Below are positions 38,201 through 49,400 of a DNA stretch of 64,000 bases, piece after piece. Position 1 is the stretch's first letter; every line of letters begins with the position of its first letter. Both the position numbers and the translations under genes were made by a program. The stretch is from NCBI RefSeq assembly GCF_024756255.1, contig NZ_JANUHB010000004.1:1-64000 (forward strand), given 5' to 3'. The notes below the pieces were generated by a model that was not told the origin of the DNA, did not search any database, and saw only the letters and a program-made list of their open reading frames with translations. The DNA is from Massilia agilis (GTDB lineage Bacteria > Pseudomonadota > Gammaproteobacteria > Burkholderiales > Burkholderiaceae_D).

Positions 38201-40251
38201 TGCTGGGCAGCGCGACCGCGGACGGCGCAGGCAGCTGGTCGATCACCGCATCGGCGATGGCCGGCGGTAGCCACGATGTCAGCGCGACCGCGACCGACAC
38301 CGCAGGTAACACGGGCGCCGCGCCCGCGCGCCTGCACATTGACATCGACCTGACGGCGCCGGCGGCGCAGGCCGCGCCGGTCCTGCTGGCGGCAAGCGAC
38401 AGCGGCGCAGTGGGCGACGGGCTGACCAACGTGGCCACGCCGACCGTCGCCGGCCACGGCGAGGCGTTCTCACAGGTCAGCCTGTATGACACCGACGGCG
38501 CCACGCTGCTGGGCAGCGTGCAGGCGGATGCAACCGGTGCCTGGCAAATCACCGCCAGCGCGCTGGCCGAAGGCAGCCACAACTTGAGCGTCAAGGAAAC
38601 CGACGCCGCCGGGAACGTCTCCGCGGCCAGCGCGCCGCTGAACCTGGTGATCGACACCACCGCACCGGCCGCGCCAGCCGCGCCGGCGCTGACGGCCGCC
38701 TCCGACTCCGATACCCAGGGCGACGGTGTCACCGAATACGTGCCGGTGTTCGAGGGCAGCGCGCTCGCCAATGCCAAGGTCGAGCTGTATGACGGCGCGG
38801 CCAGGATTGGTGTCGCCACTGCCGACGCAAGTGGCAAGTGGACGATCGCGCCGGCCAATATGCTGCTTGGTACGCACAGCCTGACCGCGCGCCAGTACGA
38901 CGCAGCCGGAAACCTGTCCGGCGCCAGCGCAACGTTCACGCTGCACGTCGTGGAGAGATCGGTACAGACGAACCTGGTCGATGGGGTGCGGGTCGCAACC
39001 ACCCAGGTGACCCTGCCGGGAGGCCAGGCCGGCACGGCCGTCGTTATCCCGATCGTCACGCCGGCCCGTGTCGACAGCGCCGGCAGCCCCGGCGTGGCCG
39101 ACATTCCGCTGGCAAGCAACGCCGGGAGCAGCATCCTCACCGCGCAAGTGGCGCCCGGCTTTGGACTGTCTGCGATCGGCGGTGCCAGCCAGTCTGCTGC
39201 AAATGCAAGTGCGATGCTGCTCGGCGCAATCAAGGCCGCTACCCCCGGCCATGCGGCCGACGACCAGGGCCACCTGACCGGCACCGGCCAGAGCTTCCTG
39301 GACAAGCTGCCTGCAACCCAGCCGCTGCTGGTCGAGACGGTGACCCCGGTTGCTGGCGGCTCCACCGCCCCGGCCGGCAGCCTCGGTTTGAACGGCTCCA
39401 CGAGCCCGGGGCAACATGTGGCGCTGGTGATCGACGCTAGCGGCCTGCCCGCCGGTTCGACCATCGGCCTGCAAAACGTGGACTTCGCCGCGGTGATCGG
39501 TAGCGCCAACCTTGTTTCCGACGGCAAGTCGCAGGTGCTGGCGGGGGACGCGGCAAGCCAGCACTTTACGGTGGGGGCAGGCGGTTCCGGCGCGATCTAC
39601 GCCGGTGGTGGCAACGACGGCTTCACCTGGGCCCCGGCGCAAGGGCAGAACGGCGCGAACCCGCCGGCCGGCGGGGCAAGCGCGGGTGTCCAGGCCATGC
39701 TGCACGGCGGCGCAGGCAGCGATACGGTCAGCTTCAACGGGAACCGCGACAGCTTTGACATCGAGTTCCACAACGGCTATCAGGTAGTCAGCACCAAGGC
39801 CCAGCCGTCCGTGAAGGCGCTGGTGGTCAACGTCGAGACGCTGCAGTTCGGCGACGGTTCGGTGGCCGTCCCGACCAGTGACGACCTGACTACCATCGCC
39901 GGGCTGTACCAGGGCATCTATGGCCGCCAGGCCGACCTGTACGGCTTCGAGTTCTGGGCCGATGCGCACCAGAAGTACGGCATGAGCTGGGGCAAGATGG
40001 CGATGATGATGATCACGCAGGGCGAGTGGAACGCACAGCACGAGGCGCTCAACGGCGAAAGCGGCCACGATGTCGAAGTGCTGTACGAAGCGCTGTTCAG
40101 CCGCAAGGCCGACACCGCGGGCCTGGACTTCTGGGTCGGCGTGATGAAGCAGCATGGCCTGAGCCTGGAGCAAGTGGCCGACTTCATGGTGCAGGCGCCC
40201 GAAATGAACGGGCACCGCGAGATGGTAACGAACTGGGACTTCCTGGTCTAG
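32221..40251 (+). CDS. Giant repeat exoprotein 1 (DUF4347-like head, Ig-like repeats, DUF4214 tail)
   Basis: Protein of 2676 residues starting at a GTG. Residues about 17-165 are a DUF4347-like domain with His72 (HIVSHG) and Cys115 (LLYGCDVG). A beta-rich linker follows, then three ~90-residue Ig-like repeats with Y-x-Y-QW-Y/V-R cores and several adhesin-like modules. Six ~100-residue repeats lie at about 36.18-38.04 kb, pattern APx10SxDTGxSxTDxxT to STDGGATWTDxTxKVxGTxLxW. Next come TxTxDTAGN-type modules and a C-terminal calcium-binding-like segment with DUF4214 (GLYQGIYGRQADLYGFEFWADAH). There is no Sec signal peptide; type I export to the surface or medium is inferred. No ABC/MFP/TolC genes lie nearby. 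Likely an adhesin or biofilm matrix protein. Confidence 0.9.
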   Translation: MTEQALLSPDSSHPRTEIVFIEDDVQDLDWLVAHAGAGKEVVVLDSTRDGVRQIAQALHGRSGIDALHIVSHGAQGAVDLGSVTLTADNLDAYQAELQSIGASLAPGADILLYGCDVGAGNGRVFVDQLAAATGADVAASDDATGAAALGGDWSLEVQTGTVESSMASGADYPHLLAITAPVTIDFSNTGTSMAVLTGNGSDYTTDVQVDLYDSMESPVKHTFMIDGAAEAVIMSAARVRLSPKGHEQYVYIKLTGGEVFTPASLGFISVNAASMKLTITGWDANNNQVGSTLTKTISYSSLLTVDFPDFVNITTLAIASGDPLYSTVNTFDIDNLTLNYVGPLDTTAPTLAISTDKASLKHGETATITFQFTEDPNNTFTASDVTVTGGTIGALSGTGTTRTATFTPTDGVASGTATISVAANSYTDAPGNGGAAASLSTITYNTTNVAPTNGTAPSVTGTFVVGGALSATSGTWSDFDGDTLNYSYQWYRASDSSGTGAAAISGQTSATYTPTTDDAHQYLKVVVTADDGQGHAPSASSAWTVLANTKPNIVSTASITGNAMVGSTVSADTGTWDDPDGDTLTYTYQWVRHFDTSGLNFVNISGANSRSYTPTSLDAHTYLQMKFNVYDGHGGSRASFAPWLKPVLDAAPVNTAVPVISGVVGVGNALASTTGGWTDADGDTLSYTYQWYRADDGSGTNATVITGATSSNYTLAGSDVNKYVGVKVTANDGYGSQVQASSSWSLVPNNLAVASIVRAGGAAATPDHSSTSVQFTVTFTDPVTGVDAADFTLAPSGTAIGAITGVSGSGSTYTVTVDSVAGDGTLRVDLNSAGTGIQDAYGVAIPSGYSAGQTYTVDHTAPATSSPDMTAATDSGTSNADNITSNQTPAFTGTAEAGSTVSVLVDGAIVGTTTAGAGIWNYSLPTALSEGSHAITTTVSDAAGNTSAQSSPLSVTVDKTAPGVASVDVPANGAYKQGDVLTFTVHTSEAVYVNSGAPTLPLSVGGVLRSAQYVSGAGTSALQFKYTVQAGETDSDGIDASNLDLIGANLTDAAGNVFNGVLNAAVSAPGVTVDTSAPAVNSVSVPAAGSYYCGQNLDFTVNFNEAVVVGTAGGTPRIAITLGVGGTVYANYLSGSGTSALVFRHTVAPGEFDASGITVGSLSLQGGVIRDAATNDASLTLNAVGSTAAVLVDGTVATVTNVSSPDMNVAYKAGSTLTITVEMSRAVMVDTSGGVPTLALSSGGTATYTGGSGSSTLTFSYLVGAGQNTADLDYTSTAALSLNGAAIKDIAASYADADGTLPVPGTAGSLGANKAIVIDTTPPAASATGVAFSSDTGVSATDLVTKTAAQTISGSLSAPVGAGEAVKVSLDNGVTWTSANASAGASTFTLSGQTLSGGNTLKVKLVDATGNEGSVFSASYVLDTVAPAITVGAVALSSDTGSSSSDFITRNASQTITATLSGGLALGDIVYGSTDGGATWTDITAKVSGTTLTWDGVTLANGANAIKFKVSDLAGNDGAVSTQSYTVDSSAPSTSIASAQFSFDSGVSPADFITNGAAQTIMGALSAGLAAGEAVWVSLDNGGTWSAATVSGNTWILGGVTLSGSSTLKVKVSDVAGNDGPVYTQAYVLDTVAPAAALGSLQLSADSGSSSTDFITRTAAQTITATLSAALAPGDIVYGSADGGATWTDVTAKVTGTTLAWNGVTLAGSNTIKFKVSDFAGNDGAVASQAYTLDTTAPTLTFGDVHISADTGVVSTDFITNTASQTITATLSGSLAPGDTVYGSTDGGTTWTDVTSKVLGTALTWDGATLTSGGIKLKVVDTAGNDGAVSAQSYLLDTTAPAKTGAGVSFSSDTGVFATDLVTRTAAQDISGTLTAVLASDEAVYVSLDDGATWTMASASTGQATWSLPGQTLAGSGVLKVKVSDTAGNDGSVYTQAYVLDATAPAVAISGLAPSSDTGVSSTDKLTNLATPTFNGTAEAGALVKLFDTDGTTLLGSATADGAGSWSITASAMAGGSHDVSATATDTAGNTGAAPARLHIDIDLTAPAAQAAPVLLAASDSGAVGDGLTNVATPTVAGHGEAFSQVSLYDTDGATLLGSVQADATGAWQITASALAEGSHNLSVKETDAAGNVSAASAPLNLVIDTTAPAAPAAPALTAASDSDTQGDGVTEYVPVFEGSALANAKVELYDGAARIGVATADASGKWTIAPANMLLGTHSLTARQYDAAGNLSGASATFTLHVVERSVQTNLVDGVRVATTQVTLPGGQAGTAVVIPIVTPARVDSAGSPGVADIPLASNAGSSILTAQVAPGFGLSAIGGASQSAANASAMLLGAIKAATPGHAADDQGHLTGTGQSFLDKLPATQPLLVETVTPVAGGSTAPAGSLGLNGSTSPGQHVALVIDASGLPAGSTIGLQNVDFAAVIGSANLVSDGKSQVLAGDAASQHFTVGAGGSGAIYAGGGNDGFTWAPAQGQNGANPPAGGASAGVQAMLHGGAGSDTVSFNGNRDSFDIEFHNGYQVVSTKAQPSVKALVVNVETLQFGDGSVAVPTSDDLTTIAGLYQGIYGRQADLYGFEFWADAHQKYGMSWGKMAMMMITQGEWNAQHEALNGESGHDVEVLYEALFSRKADTAGLDFWVGVMKQHGLSLEQVADFMVQAPEMNGHREMVTNWDFLV
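38041..40251 (+). repeat. 3' duplicated block, copy 1 (2211 bp)
   Basis: Aligns in full without a net gap to 50048-52258 at a constant offset of 12,007 bases. The parts about 38050-39120 and 39720-40251 are nearly identical; the middle part, about 39130-39700, is more diverged. It encodes the C-terminal third of the first giant protein, including DUF4214. Confidence 0.9.
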
Positions 40252-40495
40252 GACGCGGGCCGGCGCCCGGGACGGCAGCCTCGGCTACGGGGGCTGCCTC
40301 CCCGTGCCGCCCATTTCCCGACAGCAATGCTGCGGATTTGTTGCCATATAGTTACTTTCGCCAGTATATTCCCGGTTCTGAACAGCCCTTGCTGGGGGCG
40401 CGACGTGGCCAAGTCCAGTCCACCGCCGTCCTGGCGTTCGTGACGCACGCCAGTGCGCCGCACGTCGTCGCCCAGCCAAAAAAGAAAGAAGAAGA

Positions 40496-43400
40496 ATGAA
40501 CCGCAACCCGATCGATGCCGGCACCGGCGCACCCAATGCAGCCGCCGAGGACGACGCGACCCCCGCAAGCCAAACCACGAGCAACCCAGTGCGCAAGGAA
40601 GTCGTGTTCATCGACACATCCGTCGCCGGTTTCCTGTCGCTGGAAGCGGCGGTTCGCCCCGGCGTTGAGGTGGTCAGGATTGATGGCGGGCAGGGCGGGC
40701 TGGCGCAGCTTGCCAGCTGGGCGCAAACCCACAGCGGCTACGATGCGATTCACATCTTGTCGCATGGTTCGGGAGCGACACTCCACCTGGGCACCGACGA
40801 AGTGACTGCGGCGAGCCTGGCCTTGCCCTCGGTGCGCGACCAGTTCGCCACGCTCGGGCGAGCGCTCAATGCCGGCGGCGACCTGCTGCTGTACGGTTGC
40901 GATATTGGCGCCGGCACGGCCGGGCAGCAGTTGGCGGCGGACATTGCCGCGGCAGCCCATGCGGATGTGGCCGTCTCCACCGACATCACGGGCGCCGCCA
41001 GCAAGGGCGGCAACTGGAACCTTGAATACAGCGCTGGCCAGATCGACAGCGCCAGCATTATCGATGCCAGCCACCAGGATGCCTACGCCGGCGTGCTGAC
41101 CAGGGCATCCCTGCTGACCACCTTCTCCGACATCACCACCGCCACTACCTACGGCACGCTTTCCGTGGGCGTGAACGGTACGGTAACTGCCACCGATATT
41201 GACGCCAGCGGCTGGAACCTGGTTGCGGCCAGTTCCGGCAGCACGATTCCAGTGACCGTCAAAGGTGTCACCACCGGCACCCAGCAGTTCGTTCGCGTCC
41301 AGGGCAACAACATCACCTATATCGACTGGAAACTGAACGACAGCACGTACACGTTCGACCTGCAATCGTTCGACCTGGCGCCCACGCCAGGCGCCTGCGT
41401 ATTCACGATCCAGGCCATCGACGCGTCGAACAACGTGGTTCCTGGCTCAGCATTTATCGTCGCGGCCAATGGCACCAGCTCCGCCGCGCCGACCTTCACG
41501 CAAGCTTTGGTTCCGGCCTACCTGACGCTGCTGTACAACGACATCCACGGGTTCCGGATCACGCTGCAGGACAACGCCAGCTATTCGCCGCTGTTCGACA
41601 ACATCCAGATCAACGACCTCAAGCAGTCCAACAGTCCGCCCATCAACACGGTTGCCCCATCCCTCAGCGGGAGCGCGAAGCTGGGCAACGTGCTCACTGC
41701 CAGCACTGGCACCTGGTCCGACCCGGATGGCGACCCGCTGAACTACAGTTACCAGTGGTTCCGTGCCCTCGACAGCAGCGGCACCTCCGCCACGCTCATC
41801 ACCGGCGCGGCCTCCAGCACCTACGCGCTCGGGGACGCCGATGCGCACAAGTACCTGGCAGTCCAGATAACGGCCAACGACGGCACCGGCAACTCGACCG
41901 TGGCCGTTTCCGGATGGACTGCCGTGGCCGACACCGCCCCGGTCAACAGCGTGCAGCCATACGTCACTGGCACCTCCCAGATTGGCAGCACGATCACTGG
42001 CAATATCGGCACATGGTCCGATATCGACCATGACAGCATCTTATACACCTTCCAGTGGTTCCGCGCCGACGACAGCAGCGGCACCGGCAGTGCCGCGATC
42101 ACGGGCGCCAGGATGTACACCTACACGCCCGGCAGCGCGGACGCGCACAAGTACCTGAGCCTGAGGGTGACAGCCGACGACAACCACGGCGGCACGAGCG
42201 TCGCCAGCACCGCGTGGACGGTAGTGGGCAACTCCGCACCGGCAAACAGCGTGGCGCCATCGCTCTCGGGCGACACATTGGTCGGGGCGACCCTGACAGG
42301 CACCAACGGCACCTGGACTGACGCCGACGGCGATTCGCTGACCGGTTATGCCTACCAGTGGTACCGCGCCAACGACAGCAGCGGCACCGGCGCCACCGCC
42401 ATCAGCGGCGCGACCAGCGCAAGCTATGTCCTCGACGCGGGTGACGCGCACAAGTACGTGCGGCTGCAGGTGACGGCCAGCGATGGCTATGGCGGCTCCA
42501 CCCCGGGCTATTCCGGATGGACCGCCGTGACCGATACGCCGCCGGTCTGCACCGCGCGCCCCACGATTACGGGAACGGTGGCCGTCGGCAGCGCGGCGGG
42601 CGCTGCCAGCGGCAGCTGGACCGATATCGATGGCGACTCGCTCACTTACAACTACCAGTGGTTCCGTGCCGACGACAGCAACGGCACCAACGCGGCTCTT
42701 ATCACCGGGGCCAACACCGCCACTTATACCCCGGCCTTGTCGGACAAGGACAAGTACCTCAGCGTCTACGTGGTGGCGAACGACGGCTATGGCAGCCTGA
42801 CCCAAACCCGCTCGGCGTGGTCGCAGGTGCTGGAAATCCCGACCATCACCAACGTCACCTCGTCCGATGCGGATGTCGCATACAAAGCCGGTTCGACCCT
42901 GACGATTTCGGTCACCATGAGCAACGCGGTCACGGTCGATACCAGCGGCGGCACGCCCACCCTTGCGCTGGCGAGCGGCGGCGCGGCCACCTACAGCGGC
43001 GGCTCGGGCACTTCAACCCTGACTTTCAGCTATGTGGTCGGCAATGGCGAGAACTCGGCCGACCTGGATTACAGCTCGATGGCAGCACTGTCGCTCAATG
43101 GCGCTACGATCAAGAGCACCGCCGTCGGGAACCTGGACGCGAACACGACGCTGCCTGTGCCGGGGACCGCTGGCTCGCTCGGCGCCAACAAGGCTATCGT
43201 CATTGACACCACCCCGCCCGCCGCCACCGTTACCAGCGTCGCGTTTTCCGGCGACACCGGCGCCTCGCCCACCGACCTGGTGACGAAGATAGCCTCGCAG
43301 ACCCTCATGGGCACGCTCTCGGCGCCGCTTGGCACCGGCGAGACGGTCCTGGTCTCGCTCGACAATGGTTCGACTTGGACTGCCGCCAGCGCCAGCGCGG

Positions 43401-46400
43401 GCACGACCACCTTCATGCTGTCTGGCCAGACGCTGGCCGGCAGCGGCACCCTCAAGGCCAAGCTGGCCGACGCCATCGGCAACGAAGGCAGCGTGTATTC
43501 GGCGAGCTATGTCATCGACACGGTCGCACCGGCCATCACGGTTGGCGCCATTGCCCTGTCTTCCGACACCGGCAATTCGTCCACCGACTTCATCACCAAG
43601 ACTGCCAGCCAGACCATCACCGCAAGCCTGAGCGCGGCACTGGCAGGAACGGATACGCTGTATGGCTCGGTCGATGGCGGCGCCACCTGGACGAATATCA
43701 CGGCCAAGGTGTCGGGCACGGCGCTCACCTGGAACGGCGTGACGCTTGCCAATGGCACCAACGCAATCAAGTTCAAGGTGACCGACCTGGCGGGCAACGA
43801 CGGCACCGTGGCAACCCAGTCCTACACGGTGGACGCCAGCGCGCCGACCACGACAATCGCCAGCGCATTCCTCTCCGACGACACCGGTTCATCGCCCACG
43901 GACTTCGTTACCAACGACGATTGGCAAACCATCAGCGGCACGCTCAGCGCCAACATCGGTGCCGGCGAAACGGTCTGGGTATCGCTCGACGGTGGCAGTA
44001 CCTGGTCCGCCGCGAGCGCCAGCGGCAACGCGTGGAGCCAGCTGGCCGGCGTCTTCCTGGCTGGCAGCGGCACGCTCAAGGTCAAGGTCAGCGACGCGGC
44101 TGGCAACGACGGCCCCGTGTACACCCAAGCGTATGTGCTCGATACCGTCGCGCCGGCCATTACCTTCAGCAACCTGCAGCTGTCGGGCGACACCGGCCGG
44201 TCCGGCACCGACTTCGTCACCAACGTGGCGGCCCAGACCATCACTGCAACGCTCAGCCAGGCACTGGCGGCAGGCGACACCGTGTACGGCTCGCTGAACG
44301 GCGGCGCTACCTGGACCAACATTACCGCCAAAATCTCCGGTACCACACTGACATGGAACGGCGTGACGCTGGCCTCCAGCGGCACGCTTAAGCTGAGAGC
44401 CGTGGACAGCGCCGGTAACATCGGAACCGTCACGTCGCAAGCCTACGTGCTCGACACGACCGCACCGGCACTCACTTTCGGCAACGTGCACATCTCGGCC
44501 GATACCGGCGTGATATCCACCGACTTCATCACCAACACGGCCAGCCAGACGATCACCGGCACGCTGAGCGGCAGCCTGGCGCCTGGTGACACCGTGTACG
44601 GATCGACCGACGGCGGCGCCACCTGGACCGACGTCACGGCCAAGGTCTCGGGCACGACGCTCACGTGGGACGGTGCAACGCTCACCGGCAGCAGCATCGC
44701 GCTGAAGGTTGTTGACGCGGCCGGCAACGACGGCGCGGTGAGCGCCCAGTCGTACGTGCTAGATACCGCCGCCCCGGCCAATACCGGCGCGAGCGTCAGC
44801 TTCTCCAGCGACACCGGCACTTCTGCCACCGACCTCGTGACCCGCACTGCGCCACAGGACATCAGCGGCACCCTCACCGCCGCGCTGGCAAGCGGCGAAG
44901 CCGTGTACGTCTCGCTCGACGACGGCGCGACCTGGACCATGGCCAACGCGTCGGTCGGGCAGGCGACGTGGTCGCTGCCGGGGCAGACGCTGGCGGGCAG
45001 CAGCACCATCAAGGTCAAGGTGAGCGACACCGCAGGCAATGACGGCGCGATCTATTCGCACACTTATGTGCTCGACGCCGCCGCGCCCGCGACCACGATC
45101 GCGAACATCGCGCTGTCTGCGGACAGCGGCACGTCGTCCTCCGACTTCGTCACCAATACCGCCAGCCAGACCATCAGCGCCACGCTGAGCGGCGCGCTGG
45201 GCGCGGGGGAAGCGTTGTACGGTTCCCTCGACGGCGGCGCCACCTGGACCGACATCACGGCCAAAGTCTCCGGCACCACCATCGCGTGGGACGGCGTCAC
45301 GCTCGCCGGCAGCAACACGATCAAGTTCAAGGTGAGCGACCAGGCCGGCAACGATGGCGCCGTCGCCAGCCAGGCGTACACGCTCGATACGATCGCGCCG
45401 GCGCTCACATTCAGCGACGTGCACATCTCGGCCGACACCGGCGCGATGTCCACCGACTTCGTCACCAACACGGCCAGCCAAACCATTACCGCCACGCTGA
45501 GCGGCGGCCTGGCGGCGGGTGACATCGTGTACGGATCGACCGACGGCGGCGCCACCTGGACCGACATCACGGCCAAGGTCTCGGGCACGACGCTCACGTG
45601 GGACGGCGCCACGCTTACCGGCAGCAGCATCAAGCTGAAGGTTGTTGATGCAGCCGGCAACGACGGCGCGGTGAGCGCCCAGTCCTACGTGCTCGACACC
45701 ACCGCCCCGGCCAAGACTGGCGCGAGCGTCAGCTTCTCCGGCGACACCGGTGTCTCGGCCACCGACCTGGTCACCCACACTACGGCACAGGACATCACAG
45801 GCACGCTCACCGCCCCGCTGGCAAGCGGCGAAGCCGTGTATGTCTCGCTCGACGATGGCGCGACCTGGACCATGGCCAACGCGTCGGTCGGGCAGGCGAC
45901 GTGGTCGCTGCCGGGGCAGACGCTGGCGGGCAGCAGCACCATCAAGGTCAAGGTTGGCGACACCGCGGGCAACGACGGCGCGGTCTATTCGCACACTTAT
46001 GTGCTCGACACCACCGCGCCCGCGACCACGATCGCGAACATCGCGCTGTCTGCGGACAGCGGCACGTCGTCCTCCGACTTCGTCACCAATACCGCCAGCC
46101 AGACCATCAGCGCCACCCTGAGCGGCGCGCTCGGCGCTGGCGAAGCGTTGTACGGTTCGCTCGACGGTGGCGCCACCTGGACCGACATCACGGCCAAGGT
46201 CACCGGCACCACCATCGCGTGGGACGGCGTCACGCTCGCCGGCAGCAACACGATCAAGTTCAAGGTGAGCGACCTTGCCGGCAACGATGGCGCCGTCGCC
46301 AGCCAGGCGTACACGCTCGACACGACCGCTCCGGCGCTCACCTTCGGCAACGTGCACATCTCGGCCGACACCGGCGTGATGTCCACCGACTTCATAACCA

Positions 46401-49400
46401 ACACGGCCAGCCAGACCATTACCGCCACGCTGAGCGGCGGCCTGGCGGCGGGTGACATCGTGTACGGATCGACCGACGGCGGCGCCACCTGGACCGACAT
46501 CACGGCCAAGGTCTCGGGCACGACGCTCACGTGGGACGGCGCCACGCTTACCGGCAGCAGCATCAAGCTGAAGGTTGTTGATGCAGCCGGCAACGACGGC
46601 GCGGTGAGCGCCCAGTCCTACGTGCTCGACACCACCGCCCCGGCCAAGACTGGCGCGAGCGTCAGCTTCTCCGGCGACACCGGTGTCTCGGCCACCGACC
46701 TGGTCACCCACACTACGGCACAGGACATCACAGGCACGCTCACCGCCGCGCTGGCAAGCGGCGAAGCCGTGTATGTCTCCCTCGACGATGGCGCGACCTG
46801 GACCATGGCCAACGCGTCGGTCGGGCAGGCGACGTGGTCGCTGCCGGGGCAGACGCTCGCGGGCAGCAGCACCATCAAGGTCAAGGTGAGCGACACCGCA
46901 GGCAATGATGGCGCGATCTATTCGCACACCTATGTTCTGGACACCGTGGCACCGACGACCACGGTCGCGAACATCGCCCTGTCCGCGGACAGCGGCACGT
47001 CGTCCTCCGACTTTGTCACCAAGACCGCCAGCCAGACCATCAGCGCCACGCTGAGCGGCGCGCTGGGCGCTGGCGAAGCGCTGTACGGTTCGCTCGATGG
47101 CGGCGCCACCTGGACCGACATCACGGCCAAGGTCACCGGCACCGCCATCACGTGGGACGGCGTCACGCTCGCCGGCAGCAACACGATCAAGTTCAAGGTG
47201 AGCGACCTTGCCGGCAACGATGGCGCCGTCGCCAGCCAGGCGTACACGCTCGACACGACCGCGCCGGCGCTCACTTTCAGCGACGTGCACATCTCGGCGG
47301 ACACAGGCGCGATGTCCACCGACTTCATTACCAACACGGCCAGCCAGACCATTACCGCCACGCTGAGCGGCGGCCTGGCGGCTGGCGACATCGTGTACGG
47401 ATCGACCGACGGCGGCGCCACCTGGACCGATGTCACGGCCAAGGTCTCGGGCACGACGCTCACGTGGGATGGCGCAACGCTTACCGGCAGCAGCATCAAG
47501 CTGAAGGTCGTTGATGCAGCCGGCAACGACGGCGCGGTGAGCGCCCAGTCCTACGTGCTCGACATCACCGCGCCCACGGCCACGATCGCGAACATCGTCC
47601 TGTCCGCGGATACGGGTTCGTCGGCTACCGACTTCTTCACCAATACCGCCAGCCAGACCATCAGCGCTACCCTGAGCGGCGCGCTGGGCGCGGGCGAGGC
47701 GCTGTACGGTTCGCTCGACGGTGGCGCCACCTGGACCGACATCACGGCCAAGGTCACCGGCACCACCATCGCGTGGGACGGCGTCACCCTCTCCGGCAAC
47801 AACACGATCAAGTTCAAGGTGAGCGACCTTGCCGGCAACGATGGCGCCGTCGCCAGCCAGGCGTACACGCTCGACACGACCGCGCCGGCGCTCACTTTCA
47901 GCGACGTGCACATCTCGGCCGACACCGGCGCGATGTCCACCGACTTCATCACCAACACGGCCAGCCAGACCATCACCGCAACGTTGAGTGGTGGCCTTGC
48001 GCTTGGCGACATCGTGTATGGTTCGACCGACGGCGGCGCCACCTGGACCAACGTGACCTCCAAGGTCTCGGGCACGACGCTCACGTGGGACGGCGCAACG
48101 CTTACCGGCAGCAGCATCAAGCTGAAGGTCGTTGATGCAGCCGGCAACGACGGCGCGGTGGCCGCACAGTCGTACGTGCTCGACACCACCGCCCCGGCCA
48201 AGACCGGGGCGAGCGTCAGCTTCTCCGGCGACACCGGCACTTCGGCCACCGACCTGGTCACCCACACTACGGCACAGGACATCACCGGCACGCTCACCGC
48301 TGTGCTGGCAAGCGGCGAAGCCGTGTATGTCTCGCTCGACGATGGCGCGACCTGGGCCACGGCCAACGCGTCGGTCGGGCAGGCGACATGGTCGCTGCCG
48401 GGGCAGACCGTCTCGGGCAGCAGCACCATCAAGGTCAAGGTTGGCGACACCGCCGGCAACGACGGCGCGATCTATTCGCACACTTATGTGCTCGACACCA
48501 CCGCGCCCGCGACCACGGTCGCGAACATCGCCTTATCCGCGGACAGCGGCGCGTCGTCCTCCGACTTTGTCACCAAGACCGCCAGCCAGACCATCAGCGC
48601 CACCCTTAGCGGCGTGCTGGGCGCCGGCGACGCGCTGTACGGTTCGCTCGATGGCGGAGCCACCTGGACCGATATCACGGCCAAGGTCACCGGCACCACC
48701 ATCGCGTGGGACGGCGTCACGCTCGCCGGCAGCAGCACGATCAAGTTCAAGGTGAGCGACCTGGCCGGCAACGATGGCGCGGCGGCCAGCCAAGCCTACA
48801 CGGTGGATACCACGGCGCCGGTCCTCAGCTTCAGCGGCCTGCACCTGTCGGTCGACACCGGCAGCTCGGGCGCCGACTTCATCACCAACGCGGCCAGCCA
48901 AACCATCAGCGCGACCCTCAGCGCGGCACTGGCGCTTGGGGATATCGTGTACGGCTCGCTCGACGGCGGCGCCACCTGGACCGACATCACGGCGAAGGTC
49001 TCCGGCACCACGCTGGCGTGGGACGGCGCGCTGCTGGCCGGCTCCAGCACCATCAAGCTGAAGGTGAGCGACGCGGCCGGCAATGATGGCCCCGCGTACT
49101 CGCAAGCCTATGTGCTCGACACGCTCGCCCCGGCCGCGACGGCCACCGTGGCCGCCTTCTCCAACGATACCGGCGCCTCCGGCACGGACTTCGTCACGAA
49201 GAGCGCGGCCCAGACGATCAGCGGCACGCTGTCGGCCAGCATCGCAGCCGGCGACACCGTCTACGTGTCGCTCGACGCCGGCGCCAGCTGGACCGCTGCC
49301 AGCGCCAGCGGCAGCACCTGGTCGCTGGCTGGCCAGACGCTCACCGCAAGCGGTACGCTGAAGGTCAAGATCACCGACATCGCGGGCAACGACAGCGTCG

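Noticed and set aside
44759..48481. A 1240-codon open frame antisense to the second giant gene
   Set aside because: It mirrors the in-frame repeats of the sense gene; its composition (Arg/Gly/Ala/His) is that of GC-rich antisense translation and it has no start signals. Similar antisense frames at 36403-38457 and 50477-52222 were dropped for the same reason.
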